Assembly: GCA_006226595.1 (NCBI GenBank)
Contig: SBGP01000062.1
Coordinates: forward strand, 1 to 35,670
Direction: 5' to 3'
DNA from: Deltaproteobacteria bacterium
Lineage (GTDB): Bacteria; Myxococcota_A; UBA796; GCA-2862545
Length of the DNA stretch: 35,670 bases
Shown piece by piece: positions 1-6,761 of this stretch (position 1 is its first letter; the number at the start of each line of letters is the position of its first letter). The notes under the pieces were generated by a model. The model searched no databases. It had not been told where the DNA came from and was given only the letters and a program-made list of their open reading frames with translations. The translations under genes were made by a program, and so were the position numbers.

Positions 1-425
1 GCGCAGTCGTCGCCGCCGCAGGTCGCGCCGGCATAGCCGTCGTCGTCGCCGTCGACGTCGACGGTGACGGAGAGCAGCAGGTCGCTGTCGCCGCTGTCGC
101 CGACGCCGACCAGGTCGATGGTGCAGCCCTCGGCGCAGGCCTCGACGGTGGTGGCGGCGAGGGCCGCGGTACCGGAGCCCTCGGATCCGAGGTCGAGGCG
201 CTCCACCTCGGTACTGGCGGTGACCACCGCCTCGTAGCGAGTGATCCGCGCGTGGGCGGCGACGGTCCACGAGACCACGGCCTCGCCGTCCTCACAGCCC
301 GCGGCGAGGGTCGTGCCGGGGGGCAGCTCGAGCGCCACGTTCGTCGCATTGGGACCCAGACTCGGGGCCTCGACGCACCCCGCCGACGCCACCATGAACG
401 CGATCGCTGCCCAGCCTCGTGCCAT
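1..425 (-). CDS. Partial lipoprotein with MopE-like metal-binding motif (3' end outside window)
   Basis: The reading frame starts at an ATG at 425 and runs off the left edge with about 141 codons visible. The N-terminus has a short hydrophobic stretch ending in the lipobox ASAGC (Cys17), so it is predicted to be lipid-anchored in the cell envelope. The middle (residues 25-75) resembles a small beta-sandwich with no motif I recognise. Just before the window edge comes an Asp/Gly-rich DVDGDDDGYAG stretch followed by CGGDDC. This is the pattern of the MopE-type (copper or calcium binding) repeat common in myxobacterial surface proteins. A GGGGAG Shine-Dalgarno sequence lies 5 to 10 nt before the ATG, and the upstream minus strand carries the possible -10 elements TACGCT and TATTCT. 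The lipoprotein nature is well supported. The binding function is inferred from the family pattern. Confidence 0.75.
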   Translation of the reverse strand, partial: MARGWAAIAFMVASAGCVEAPSLGPNATNVALELPPGTTLAAGCEDGEAVVSWTVAAHARITRYEAVVTASTEVERLDLGSEGSGTAALAATTVEACAEGCTIDLVGVGDSGDSDLLLSVTVDVDGDDDGYAGATCGGDDC

Positions 426-441
426 CTCTGCTCCCCGAGCC

Positions 442-452
442 AGAATAGCGTA
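442..452 (-). promoter_or_regulatory. Putative -10 region of the partial lipoprotein gene
   Basis: Read on the minus strand this is TACGCTATTCT, preceded by CGG. It lies about 20 nt before the ATG at 425 and resembles the CGGTAnnCT elements seen before other genes in the window. No convincing -35 box is visible. Confidence 0.35.
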
Positions 453-608
453 CCGACCGGCGGATTTGGGCGAGTGGCAAGCGGAAACCGCACACGCACC
501 CACCCCACCTTCGATGCGCCTCAACGGAGCGAGCGTAGCGCGGGGGCACCTGGCGTGCACATAGAATCTGCGAAGGGGAGGGGAATGAATGTATGTCGTG
601 CGATCTGG

Positions 609-1754
609 CTACCAGCCCGGGTCGCTCCACCGCGGATCCTCGAGCATCGCGTCGTCGGTCAGCGTGTGCAGGAACGCCTCGAGCTGCGACTTCTGCGTGG
701 CGCTCATGTCGAGCTGCACGACCTCCCCGTCCATACCGATCCAGAACGGTGGCAGGGTCGGGTGGAACTGCACGCCGGAGGAGTAGTGCTCGATGACTTC
801 GGCAAGCGTGTCGAACCGTCCGTCGTGCATGTAGGGACCGGTCTCGGCGACGTTGCGCAGCGATGGCACCTTGAACGTGCCGAGGTCCCGGTTGTCCCCG
901 CTCACCCCGCCGTAGCCCTCGTCGGTGGTCTGCGCATCGAGGCCGTTGCTGATCGCGGTGGCCGCGATCTGGGCGTCCGTGCCGTGGCATGCCACGCACC
1001 CGACGCCGCCTCCTCCTACCGGCGCGTAGAACAGGGTCTTGCCGGCGTTCTCGTCCGCCGTGAAGTTCGGGAAGTCGTCGAGCGTGGTCGCGACCTGGGC
1101 GCGTCCGACGTCGTAGCGACTGGTGGTGCTCACCATGCTCCGGACGAACTGCGCGAGGGCCAGCGAGATGCGGTCGGTGCTGACCTCGTCGTCGCCGAAG
1201 GCGTTGGCGAAGAGCGGCGCGTAGCGTTCGTCCTCTTCGACCCGCTCGACGACCTCGTCGAGGGTCATGCCCATCTCCACTGCGTCCTGCAGCGGCATCA
1301 GCACCTGGTCTTCGAGGGTCTCGGCACGCTGGTCCCAGAAGAACTCGCCGCCGGCGTAGAACCGCGCGTTGGCCAGGCTCATCGAGTGGCGACCCGTGGC
1401 GCCGCCGTCGAAGCCCGTGGACAGGGCGGCGTCGTCGGAGAAGCCGAGCTCCTGCACGTGGCAGGATCCGCACGCGATGGTGCGGTTTTGGCTGAGGTCG
1501 ACGTCGTAGAACAGCACGCGACCGAGTCGCGCGCCCTCGTCGGTCACCGGGTTGTCGATCTGCGTGTTGTCCGCATCGAGCACCGATGGTGCCGGAGGAG
1601 CCCCCGGAGCGGCCGGGCCGCCCGCGGTGTAGTGCACAGGGAGGTCGATCGTGTAGGAGAACGCGTCCAGATCGGACACATCGACGTTCGAACCCTCCGT
1701 CTGGCAGGCGGTGAGCGACAGGGCGAGGACAGCGAGGAGCGAGAAGTTCTGCAT
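609..1754 (-). CDS. Di-heme cytochrome-c peroxidase / MauG-family lipoprotein
   Basis: This 381-residue protein begins with a lipoprotein signal (lipobox LTAC, Cys17). It has two c-type heme sites, CGSCH at 95-99 and CVACH at 253-257, the arrangement of bacterial di-heme cytochrome-c peroxidases and MauG-like enzymes. The conserved C-terminal block FKVPSLRNVAETGPYMHDGR, before the last quarter, is characteristic of the family. These enzymes act in the periplasm, reducing hydrogen peroxide with electrons from small cytochromes or oxidising partner proteins. I cannot tell which applies here. The ATG at 1754 was chosen because GGAGG precedes it and the signal peptide starts there. The open frame continues far upstream only because of high GC. 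It is divergent from the exported-protein gene at 1932. A heme-maturation system elsewhere in the genome is implied. Confidence 0.93.
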   Translation of the reverse strand: MQNFSLLAVLALSLTACQTEGSNVDVSDLDAFSYTIDLPVHYTAGGPAAPGAPPAPSVLDADNTQIDNPVTDEGARLGRVLFYDVDLSQNRTIACGSCHVQELGFSDDAALSTGFDGGATGRHSMSLANARFYAGGEFFWDQRAETLEDQVLMPLQDAVEMGMTLDEVVERVEEDERYAPLFANAFGDDEVSTDRISLALAQFVRSMVSTTSRYDVGRAQVATTLDDFPNFTADENAGKTLFYAPVGGGGVGCVACHGTDAQIAATAISNGLDAQTTDEGYGGVSGDNRDLGTFKVPSLRNVAETGPYMHDGRFDTLAEVIEHYSSGVQFHPTLPPFWIGMDGEVVQLDMSATQKSQLEAFLHTLTDDAMLEDPRWSDPGW

Positions 1755-1931
1755 GGGGCCTCCGCTCGGGAAACTGCAACGGGTGTGCCATCTCGGCGCG
1801 CAGGGTCCGCCTACCTGGCGATCTGCGCGTCGCGGGCGTTCACGAGGAAATCCTCGAAAAGCGCGAACCTCGTGGGCCTTCGCTTCACGTGGCGGACGAG
1901 CGGCGCCGGTAAGCGCCGACGAGGAGGTTTC

Positions 1932-2624
1932 ATGCGGTTCGCCCTGATGTTTGCGTGGTTTGTGTCGGCTCCGGCGCACGCGACCCCCAACGGCTACCAG
2001 AGCTGGTCCATCGACTACGCCACCCCCCAGGTGTTCATCACGGTCGACAACGTCTCGGGGAGCTCGGTGGCCGAGTGGCGGGAGTTCGCGGTGACCTCGG
2101 AGCCCCCGGTCGTCGAGCTCGATGGCGCCTACTCCTGCCTGTACGGGCGTGCGTACTCGGCACAGGCGGCGTTCGGCAGCCCCTACTTCGCGGCCGACCT
2201 GTGGAACGCCTACGGCTGGAACTTCGAGGAGACCGACCTCGCTGGCGGCTTCGGCTACTCCCCGCTGCGCGTGTTCGAAGGCGACGACCACGAGGTGTGG
2301 CCGAGCTTCGAGTGGCAGATGCAGCTTCCCAGCGCGTCTTCCACGTGGTCGCCGGAGTCCATCGTCGAGGATGCACTCGAGGACTACGTCGACAACGGGG
2401 GCACCGCCCAGGACTTCCTGCGTCAGGACTGGTTCCTCGTCGAGCAGTGGCCGCTGTACATGCTGACCAAGTGCGAGTGGGAGGGCCAGTCCACCGGCAA
2501 CCTGTACTACCGGGCTGCCAAGGGCGCGCGAATGGTGAACGTGTACATCCGCTACAACGCCGACCCCGACATTGTCGATCCCATCGGGCCTGGCGGTCCG
2601 CTCAGCGTGAAGTGGGGCCGCTAG
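1932..2624 (+). CDS. Exported protein of unknown function
   Basis: The product has 230 residues with a cleavable signal peptide (MRFALMFAWFVSAPAHA, cleavage likely after AHA near residue 17). The mature part is acidic and rich in Trp, Tyr and Phe, with only two Cys, and resembles a secreted beta-rich protein. I recognise no family. The start is set by GAGGAGG, 4 nt before the ATG. An in-frame open stretch continues upstream across the antisense of the peroxidase gene and is not believed. A long hairpin follows the stop codon, suggesting that the transcript ends there. The gene is divergent from the di-heme peroxidase, and the 177-nt gap must hold both promoters. Confidence 0.8.
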   Translation: MRFALMFAWFVSAPAHATPNGYQSWSIDYATPQVFITVDNVSGSSVAEWREFAVTSEPPVVELDGAYSCLYGRAYSAQAAFGSPYFAADLWNAYGWNFEETDLAGGFGYSPLRVFEGDDHEVWPSFEWQMQLPSASSTWSPESIVEDALEDYVDNGGTAQDFLRQDWFLVEQWPLYMLTKCEWEGQSTGNLYYRAAKGARMVNVYIRYNADPDIVDPIGPGGPLSVKWGR

Positions 2625-2638
2625 GCGGCGTGCACCTG

Positions 2639-2671
2639 GTGCGATGCATGCAGGACAGGCATGCGTCGCAC
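2639..2671 (+). terminator. Long hairpin after the exported-protein gene
   Basis: Arms 2639-2651 and 2659-2671 pair over 13 positions (one G-U wobble in RNA) around a 7-nt loop. The hairpin begins 15 nt after the stop codon at 2624. There is no T-tract, so it is either a T-less terminator or an mRNA 3'-end stabiliser. Confidence 0.55.
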
Positions 2672-2719
2672 GGTTGGAACGCGAATTGTCCGGTGTGGTT
2701 GGGCGGCGCGGCGGTGGAC

Positions 2720-2774
2720 AGGCGTCGTCGATCGGTGACGCCTCCCCGACGAAGATCCGCTTGTTCAGCGGATC
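2720..2774. promoter_or_regulatory. Two inverted repeats upstream of the lectin lipoprotein gene
   Basis: AGGCGTC at 2720-2726 is repeated inverted at 2737-2743. GATCCGCT at 2754-2761 is repeated perfectly inverted at 2767-2774 with a 5-nt spacer. They end about 49 nt before the start of the lectin lipoprotein gene and could be operator sites or leader hairpins. Confidence 0.35.
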
Positions 2775-2822
2775 CACGGTCGGCATGGACGGTGCATCTC
2801 CTGTTCGGCAAGGAGGTGCCTG

Positions 2823-4019
2823 ATGGCGCGACTGACCATGCTGCTGGCCCTGGTGGGCTGCGTGACCGAGGGTGGGAGTGACGACCGGTGCGCGAGGACG
2901 TGGGACGAGACGGACGTCCGGGTGCGGGAGTGTGCGTCGAGTGCCGACGTCGACGGCGACGACTGGGTTCCCGACGCCGCAGCGTGCGGGAGCGACGACG
3001 AGCAGCCCTTCGACCGGCGTGCCAGCGACGAGACCGTTCTCGGTGGCACCATCCCCGTGTTCCGCGCCGTGTCGCTGGACGGCGAAGGTCCGCGCATCGT
3101 GCGCGAAGCCGGCGGAGTGGTGGAGGTCTCGCTCGAGCTGGCGATGGAGTGCGCTGGCGAGGAGTGCGGCACCGCAGTCCGGCAGATCTTGCTCGGTGTG
3201 GGCGGGCGTGGCCACGCGGACGCGTGTGTGCACGACGGCGTCGGTTCGACGAGTGGCTTCGTGCGTCACACCGCGCTCGTCGACATTCCCGACGCGCCGG
3301 GCGTGTACCCGATTCGTTATGCCCACACCCAGGCACCGAGCTGCGAAGAGGCGGGGGACGCGTGGTGGCGCCTGCGCTCGATCTCGCCGACGACGACCCT
3401 CGCGGTGGTCGAGGTGGTGGATACCTGCGCGCGGCAGCTTGTGGACACGGGGGCGCCGCTCGACGAAACCCCAGACACCGGCTGGGCGGTGGACACCGGC
3501 CTGGAGGACACGGGAATCGAGGACACGGGAGTCGAGGACACGGGAATCGAGGACACCGGCCTGGAGGACACGGGAATCGACGACACCCCCAAAGACACGG
3601 GTCCACTCGGTGAGCCGGTCCCCGCCGAGTGTGAGGAGCTCGGATTGTCGGGGAGCACCTACGCCTTTTGCCAGGCGTCGCGCGGTGCGCTCGAGGCTGC
3701 CGAGGTGTGTGCGAGTGCTGGCATGCACCTGGTCAAGGTCGACGACTACGCGGAGAACAGCTGGCTTCAGGACCGCATCCGCGAGCGGGCGTACGGCGCG
3801 ACCTGGCACGGGTACAGCGATGCGGACGTCGAGGGACTGTGGCGGTGGCACGACGGCACGACCGGGAGCTTCACCCGCTGGAACTACGGCGAGCCCAACA
3901 ACGTCGGCGGCGGCGGTGAGGACTGCGCGGTGTTCCGCGGTGCGGGCGACGGAACCTGGAACGATGTGCCGTGCTCCGGCGCCCGTCCGTTCGTCTGTGA
4001 ACGCGAGGAGGCGCGCTGA
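2823..4019 (+). CDS. Lipoprotein with DTG-repeat linker and C-type lectin domain
   Basis: The product has 398 residues. A very short signal ends in the lipobox LVGC (Cys13). Residues ~20-200 form a Cys-containing domain that I do not recognise. Residues ~210-258 are a low-complexity linker of DTG units (VDTG, LEDTG, IEDTG). Residues ~262-398 form a C-type lectin-like domain: four or more Cys, the EPN motif at 357-359 and the WND motif at 379-381. In animal C-type lectins these two motifs coordinate calcium and favour mannose-type sugars. The protein is probably displayed on the cell surface on a flexible acidic stalk and binds glycans, but ligand specificity is inferred only from EPN. AAGGAGG precedes the ATG at a good distance. 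It is monocistronic or read together with the next lipoprotein gene, 136 nt downstream. Confidence 0.88.
   Translation: MARLTMLLALVGCVTEGGSDDRCARTWDETDVRVRECASSADVDGDDWVPDAAACGSDDEQPFDRRASDETVLGGTIPVFRAVSLDGEGPRIVREAGGVVEVSLELAMECAGEECGTAVRQILLGVGGRGHADACVHDGVGSTSGFVRHTALVDIPDAPGVYPIRYAHTQAPSCEEAGDAWWRLRSISPTTTLAVVEVVDTCARQLVDTGAPLDETPDTGWAVDTGLEDTGIEDTGVEDTGIEDTGLEDTGIDDTPKDTGPLGEPVPAECEELGLSGSTYAFCQASRGALEAAEVCASAGMHLVKVDDYAENSWLQDRIRERAYGATWHGYSDADVEGLWRWHDGTTGSFTRWNYGEPNNVGGGGEDCAVFRGAGDGTWNDVPCSGARPFVCEREEAR
3475..3598 (+). repeat. DTG-encoding tandem repeat
   Basis: Imperfect repeats of a unit like GAGGACACGGGAATC encode (E/D)DTG(I/V/L) modules. They form the acidic linker between the N-terminal part and the C-type lectin domain of the lipoprotein. 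Confidence 0.8.
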
Positions 4020-4069
4020 CAGCCTGTCGTCGCGGTTTGTCACTGGCGGGGGGCTGCCGACAGCCTGTC
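4018..4069. promoter_or_regulatory. Twin palindromes GACAGCCTGTC upstream of 4156 lipoprotein
   Basis: The perfect 11-bp palindrome GACAGCCTGTC occurs at 4018-4028 (overlapping the preceding stop codon) and again at 4059-4069. The centres are 41 bp apart, close to four helical turns. This is a plausible operator pair for the lipoprotein gene starting at 4156. Confidence 0.45.
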
Positions 4070-4155
4070 GACGGGAGGCGGTGAACGGGCCGAAACTGGC
4101 GGCTCGACGGCTGGCACGCGGGTTGCTTTGCAGGTCCCGGAACCCGGGAGTGTCC

Positions 4156-5208
4156 ATGAACCGTTGCCTGCCTCTGATCGCCTTGCTCACTGCCTGTGGC
4201 ACGTCCGCGGACGTCTCGGGAACCTACACCTGGCGCGCCGACGTCCCGGTCGGCTTTACGGCAAGGGACGCGGACTTCCGCGACGAGGTGCCGTCGCTGA
4301 TGGCCCATGCCTGGGTCCAGGGCCTGGACATCCACGCGCTGCGTGCTGCGAGCGGGGACCAGGACTGGGAGGGGATGCGTGCCGAGCTCGGCGATCCGAC
4401 GGAACTTGCGGTGTTCGTGGACGCGCTCGAGCGTTCGCTCGGCTGCACACGGGTCTCTGCGGACCTGCACCCGAACACGACCGCGCCGATGGCGCGCGTG
4501 GCCGAGGCGCTGACCGCGGCCACCGAACTCGCCGCCAGCGACGGCGATGTCGACGAGGCTGTGCGGCTCGGCAAGATCGCGATGGTCCTCGACCAGGACC
4601 TCGTGCTCAACGGGTCGTTCGGCGCGCTGCGTGGGCTTGGCGAAGGGCGGTACGTGGCCGAGCAGCTCACCGTGCTCGCCCCCTCGATGTCCGCCGCCGA
4701 GCGCGCGTCCCTGGCGCGGTTCGTGGACGGCCTCGCCCACCGCGCACCCGGCGTTCGCGACGCGCTTCGGGCCGACCTCGCGGAGCGGGACGTCAGCGAG
4801 GCGCGGATCGCTCGCCACGTAGGCGCGAGCGAGCGTGCCCTGGACCTCGCGATCTGCGGACGGTCCACGCGGACAGCGGTGCTCGATGACCTCGAGTGGG
4901 CAGCCGATGGCTTTGGCGAGGACCGCTTGCGCGCCTACCGCGCGCTTCGCCTCGCGTACGCGGACTCGCTGACGCCCGGCGTGTGCTGGGCCGGAGCGGT
5001 CAAGCTCACCCGCCTCGTGACGCTGGAAGAGATGGCCGCCGAGCAGGCCCTCGGTGACTTGCGGGTCGCGCTCGCCCTCGATCCCGATGTGCCGTGTCCC
5101 GCCTCGATGGATGGGGTGGTGCCGGGGCTGCTCGACCCGATGACCGGCGAGCCGGTGCGCTGGGACGCGGAGACCTGCGAGGTCGCGTGGACCCTGGTAC
5201 CGAGCTGA
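4156..5208 (+). CDS. Helical lipoprotein of unknown function
   Basis: This 350-residue protein has a clear lipoprotein signal (lipobox LTAC, Cys14). The mature region is Ala/Leu/Glu/Arg-rich and mostly predicted alpha-helical. Three or more scattered Cys in the second half may form disulfides. I recognise no domain. The start at 4156 is favoured because the signal peptide begins there and GGGAG lies about 6 nt upstream. The open frame extends upstream only as a shadow of the lectin gene. Its stop codon lies two bases from the stop of the convergent metallophosphoesterase gene, so there is no room for an ordinary terminator between them. Confidence 0.8.
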   Translation: MNRCLPLIALLTACGTSADVSGTYTWRADVPVGFTARDADFRDEVPSLMAHAWVQGLDIHALRAASGDQDWEGMRAELGDPTELAVFVDALERSLGCTRVSADLHPNTTAPMARVAEALTAATELAASDGDVDEAVRLGKIAMVLDQDLVLNGSFGALRGLGEGRYVAEQLTVLAPSMSAAERASLARFVDGLAHRAPGVRDALRADLAERDVSEARIARHVGASERALDLAICGRSTRTAVLDDLEWAADGFGEDRLRAYRALRLAYADSLTPGVCWAGAVKLTRLVTLEEMAAEQALGDLRVALALDPDVPCPASMDGVVPGLLDPMTGEPVRWDAETCEVAWTLVPS

Positions 5209-5209
5209 G

Positions 5210-6094
5210 TCACTCGAGGACGACGAGCTCCTGCTCGTAGCGGTGCGTCTCGCGGTTGGCCCACACGTCGACCATGCGCACGGTGATCTCGTCGTCCCAG
5301 GTCGCGTCGGTGACCCATGCCGTGTAGCCGGCGTCCTCGACCTCGACCTCGGCATCGATGTGCGCGTGGCCCGCGTACGCGCCGGCGACCCGGCCGCTCA
5401 CCGGTCCGATCACGTCGGTGAGCGCCTGCATCTCGTCGAGGTCGAACATGCCGAGGTGCATGGGGTGGTGTGAGAACAGGAGCACGTCTTCGGCGGGGGT
5501 GGACTCGAGGGGCAGCAGCAGGTCCGAGAGAAAGGGCAGGGTGCCGCCCGGCACGTCGTGGAGCTCGGCGAGCTCGCTGAGCAGGTTGTCCTCGCTGCGC
5601 GAGACCCAGTCGAGACCGACCCACCGCAGTCCGCGGTGCTCGAAGTGCAGGTTCTGGAGCCACAGGGTCTGACCCTCGACGTCGACCTCGATCTGTCCGC
5701 GCTGCAGCCCGTGGCTCGCGGCGAGGGCCTCGTACTGAGGCGTGAACACGGTATCGAAGTTCTCCTCGTCCCCGAAGTGCACCTCGTTGTCGCCGAGGAT
5801 CGGGACCCAGGCCACATCGAGGTCGGAGAGCAGCGCGTAGGAGGTCGCGAGCCCTTCACCCCAGCCAATGTCGCCGACGACGAAGACGAGCTCGATCTGA
5901 CGCTCGACGGCGTGCGCGTTGATCCACGCCACCGCGGTGGCCAGCCGCTCCTCGTGGCTGATCGCACCCGAGATGTGCGGGTCCGCGATCACCGCGAACG
6001 AGAACGCGAAGGTGAGGTCTTCGGGCTGCTCCTCGGTCGTGGCGGGCCGACAAGCGAGGAGAAGGGCGAGGGCGAGGGGACGAATCGGGCGCAT
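5210..6094 (-). CDS. Calcineurin-like metallophosphoesterase lipoprotein
   Basis: The 294-residue product has a lipoprotein signal (LLLAC, Cys15) followed by a calcineurin-like metallophosphoesterase domain. The metal-binding motifs appear in order: D38-x-H40, G74-D75, G101-D-N-E104, a SHHP block near residue 200 and GHAH near residue 240. The family hydrolyses phosphomonoesters, phosphodiesters or nucleotides using a dinuclear metal centre. The substrate cannot be told. The lipid anchor places it in the periplasm. On the minus strand TAGACG lies exactly 6 nt before the ATG, matching the leaderless-promoter spacing seen elsewhere in this window. CCGAGG, directly before the ATG, is too close to act as a normal Shine-Dalgarno. 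Confidence 0.9.
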   Translation of the reverse strand: MRPIRPLALALLLACRPATTEEQPEDLTFAFSFAVIADPHISGAISHEERLATAVAWINAHAVERQIELVFVVGDIGWGEGLATSYALLSDLDVAWVPILGDNEVHFGDEENFDTVFTPQYEALAASHGLQRGQIEVDVEGQTLWLQNLHFEHRGLRWVGLDWVSRSEDNLLSELAELHDVPGGTLPFLSDLLLPLESTPAEDVLLFSHHPMHLGMFDLDEMQALTDVIGPVSGRVAGAYAGHAHIDAEVEVEDAGYTAWVTDATWDDEITVRMVDVWANRETHRYEQELVVLE

Positions 6095-6100
6095 CCTCGG

Positions 6101-6106
6101 CGTCTA
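6101..6106 (-). promoter_or_regulatory. Possible leaderless -10 (TAGACG) of the metallophosphoesterase gene
   Basis: TAGACG on the minus strand is followed by 6 nt and then the ATG at 6094, so transcription would start at the A of the start codon. The last base departs from the usual T. Confidence 0.35.
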
Positions 6107-6179
6107 TCGCCGATCCTGCTCCGCGACTACCAGGTCCCTCGGCGACCACCGCGGTCTCGGCGCCGTCCGCGATGGATGC

Positions 6180-6632
6180 CTAGAAGCGGCTGGCGAGTCG
6201 GACCTCCGCTGGCTCGGCGCCGCTGCTCGCGCGCACCTGCACGTGGGCGCCGCCGATCACCGCACCCAGGGACAGGGCGGTGAGGCCGTAGCCGAGCAGG
6301 GCCGTGCCGTTCTCGCGTGGCGCACAGTCCGTGGAGAAGGCCAGGCATGCGGCGACGTCGTGCGAGCGTTGCAGTCGACCGTAGGTCGCGAGGCCGACGC
6401 CTGCGGTGGCCCCGAGCAGGCCGCTGGTGAGCAGCGTGGAGCCGGCGCGACGCTGGCGGAACTGGCGCTCGGCGAGGGTCCGCTCCCCGAGTGTCGCGAT
6501 GGGTGCGGCCTCGGTTCGCGGCGCTGCGTGAAGGGTCGGCGCGGTGCACGCGGCGTCGGGTTCGCAGTCCGCGGCGTGTGCGGCGCCGGCGGTGAGCAGG
6601 CCGATCAGGGCGAGGGGGGCAGTGCGGAACAT
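6180..6632 (-). CDS. Small exported membrane protein, unknown function
   Basis: The 150-residue product has a signal peptide ending around AHA-A (residue 21). A Cys-containing segment follows, then two Gly/Ala-rich hydrophobic stretches (about residues 70-90 and 110-130) that probably span a membrane as a hairpin. I recognise no family, although proteins of this shape are frequent in myxobacteria. The ATG at 6632 is preceded by GGAGAG at normal distance. A longer frame from 6695 would lack both the signal peptide and an RBS. It lies between the metallophosphoesterase and helicase genes on the same strand, with gaps of 85 and 129 nt, so co-transcription is uncertain. Confidence 0.7.
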   Translation of the reverse strand: MFRTAPLALIGLLTAGAAHAADCEPDAACTAPTLHAAPRTEAAPIATLGERTLAERQFRQRRAGSTLLTSGLLGATAGVGLATYGRLQRSHDVAACLAFSTDCAPRENGTALLGYGLTALSLGAVIGGAHVQVRASSGAEPAEVRLASRF

Positions 6633-6736
6633 GGCTCTCTCCGTTCGCACGGGGAGGAAGCAACCGACGTGCCACGAGGCCGAGGGCCGAACCATGCGGG
6701 TTCAGGGAAGGGGGAGAGGTGGGCTGCGACCACGCC

Positions 6737-6754
6737 CGTGGACGGCTGTCCACG
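6737..6754 (-). terminator. Hairpin after the SNF2 helicase gene
   Basis: CGTGGAC and GTCCACG form a perfect 7-bp stem with a GGCT loop, starting 7 nt beyond the helicase stop codon. No T-run follows on the minus strand. Confidence 0.45.
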
Positions 6755-6761
6755 ATCGGCA

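Noticed and set aside
560-600. TAGAAT, GGGGAGGGGA and ATG in good spacing on the plus strand, looking like a promoter, RBS and start.
   Set aside because: The frame that follows is antisense to the di-heme peroxidase and gives an Arg/His-rich shadow protein. It could at most be an antisense RNA start.
252-2624. A continuous plus-strand frame of 790 codons covering the peroxidase and exported-protein genes.
   Set aside because: Only the last 231 codons have a signal peptide, an RBS and plausible protein sequence. The rest is antisense to the heme peroxidase and exists because stops are rare at this GC content.
1755-4202. Upstream extension of the peroxidase frame on the minus strand (to 1197 codons).
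   Set aside because: It is antisense to two plus-strand genes with RBSs and signal peptides. The peroxidase has its own RBS and lipoprotein signal at 1754.
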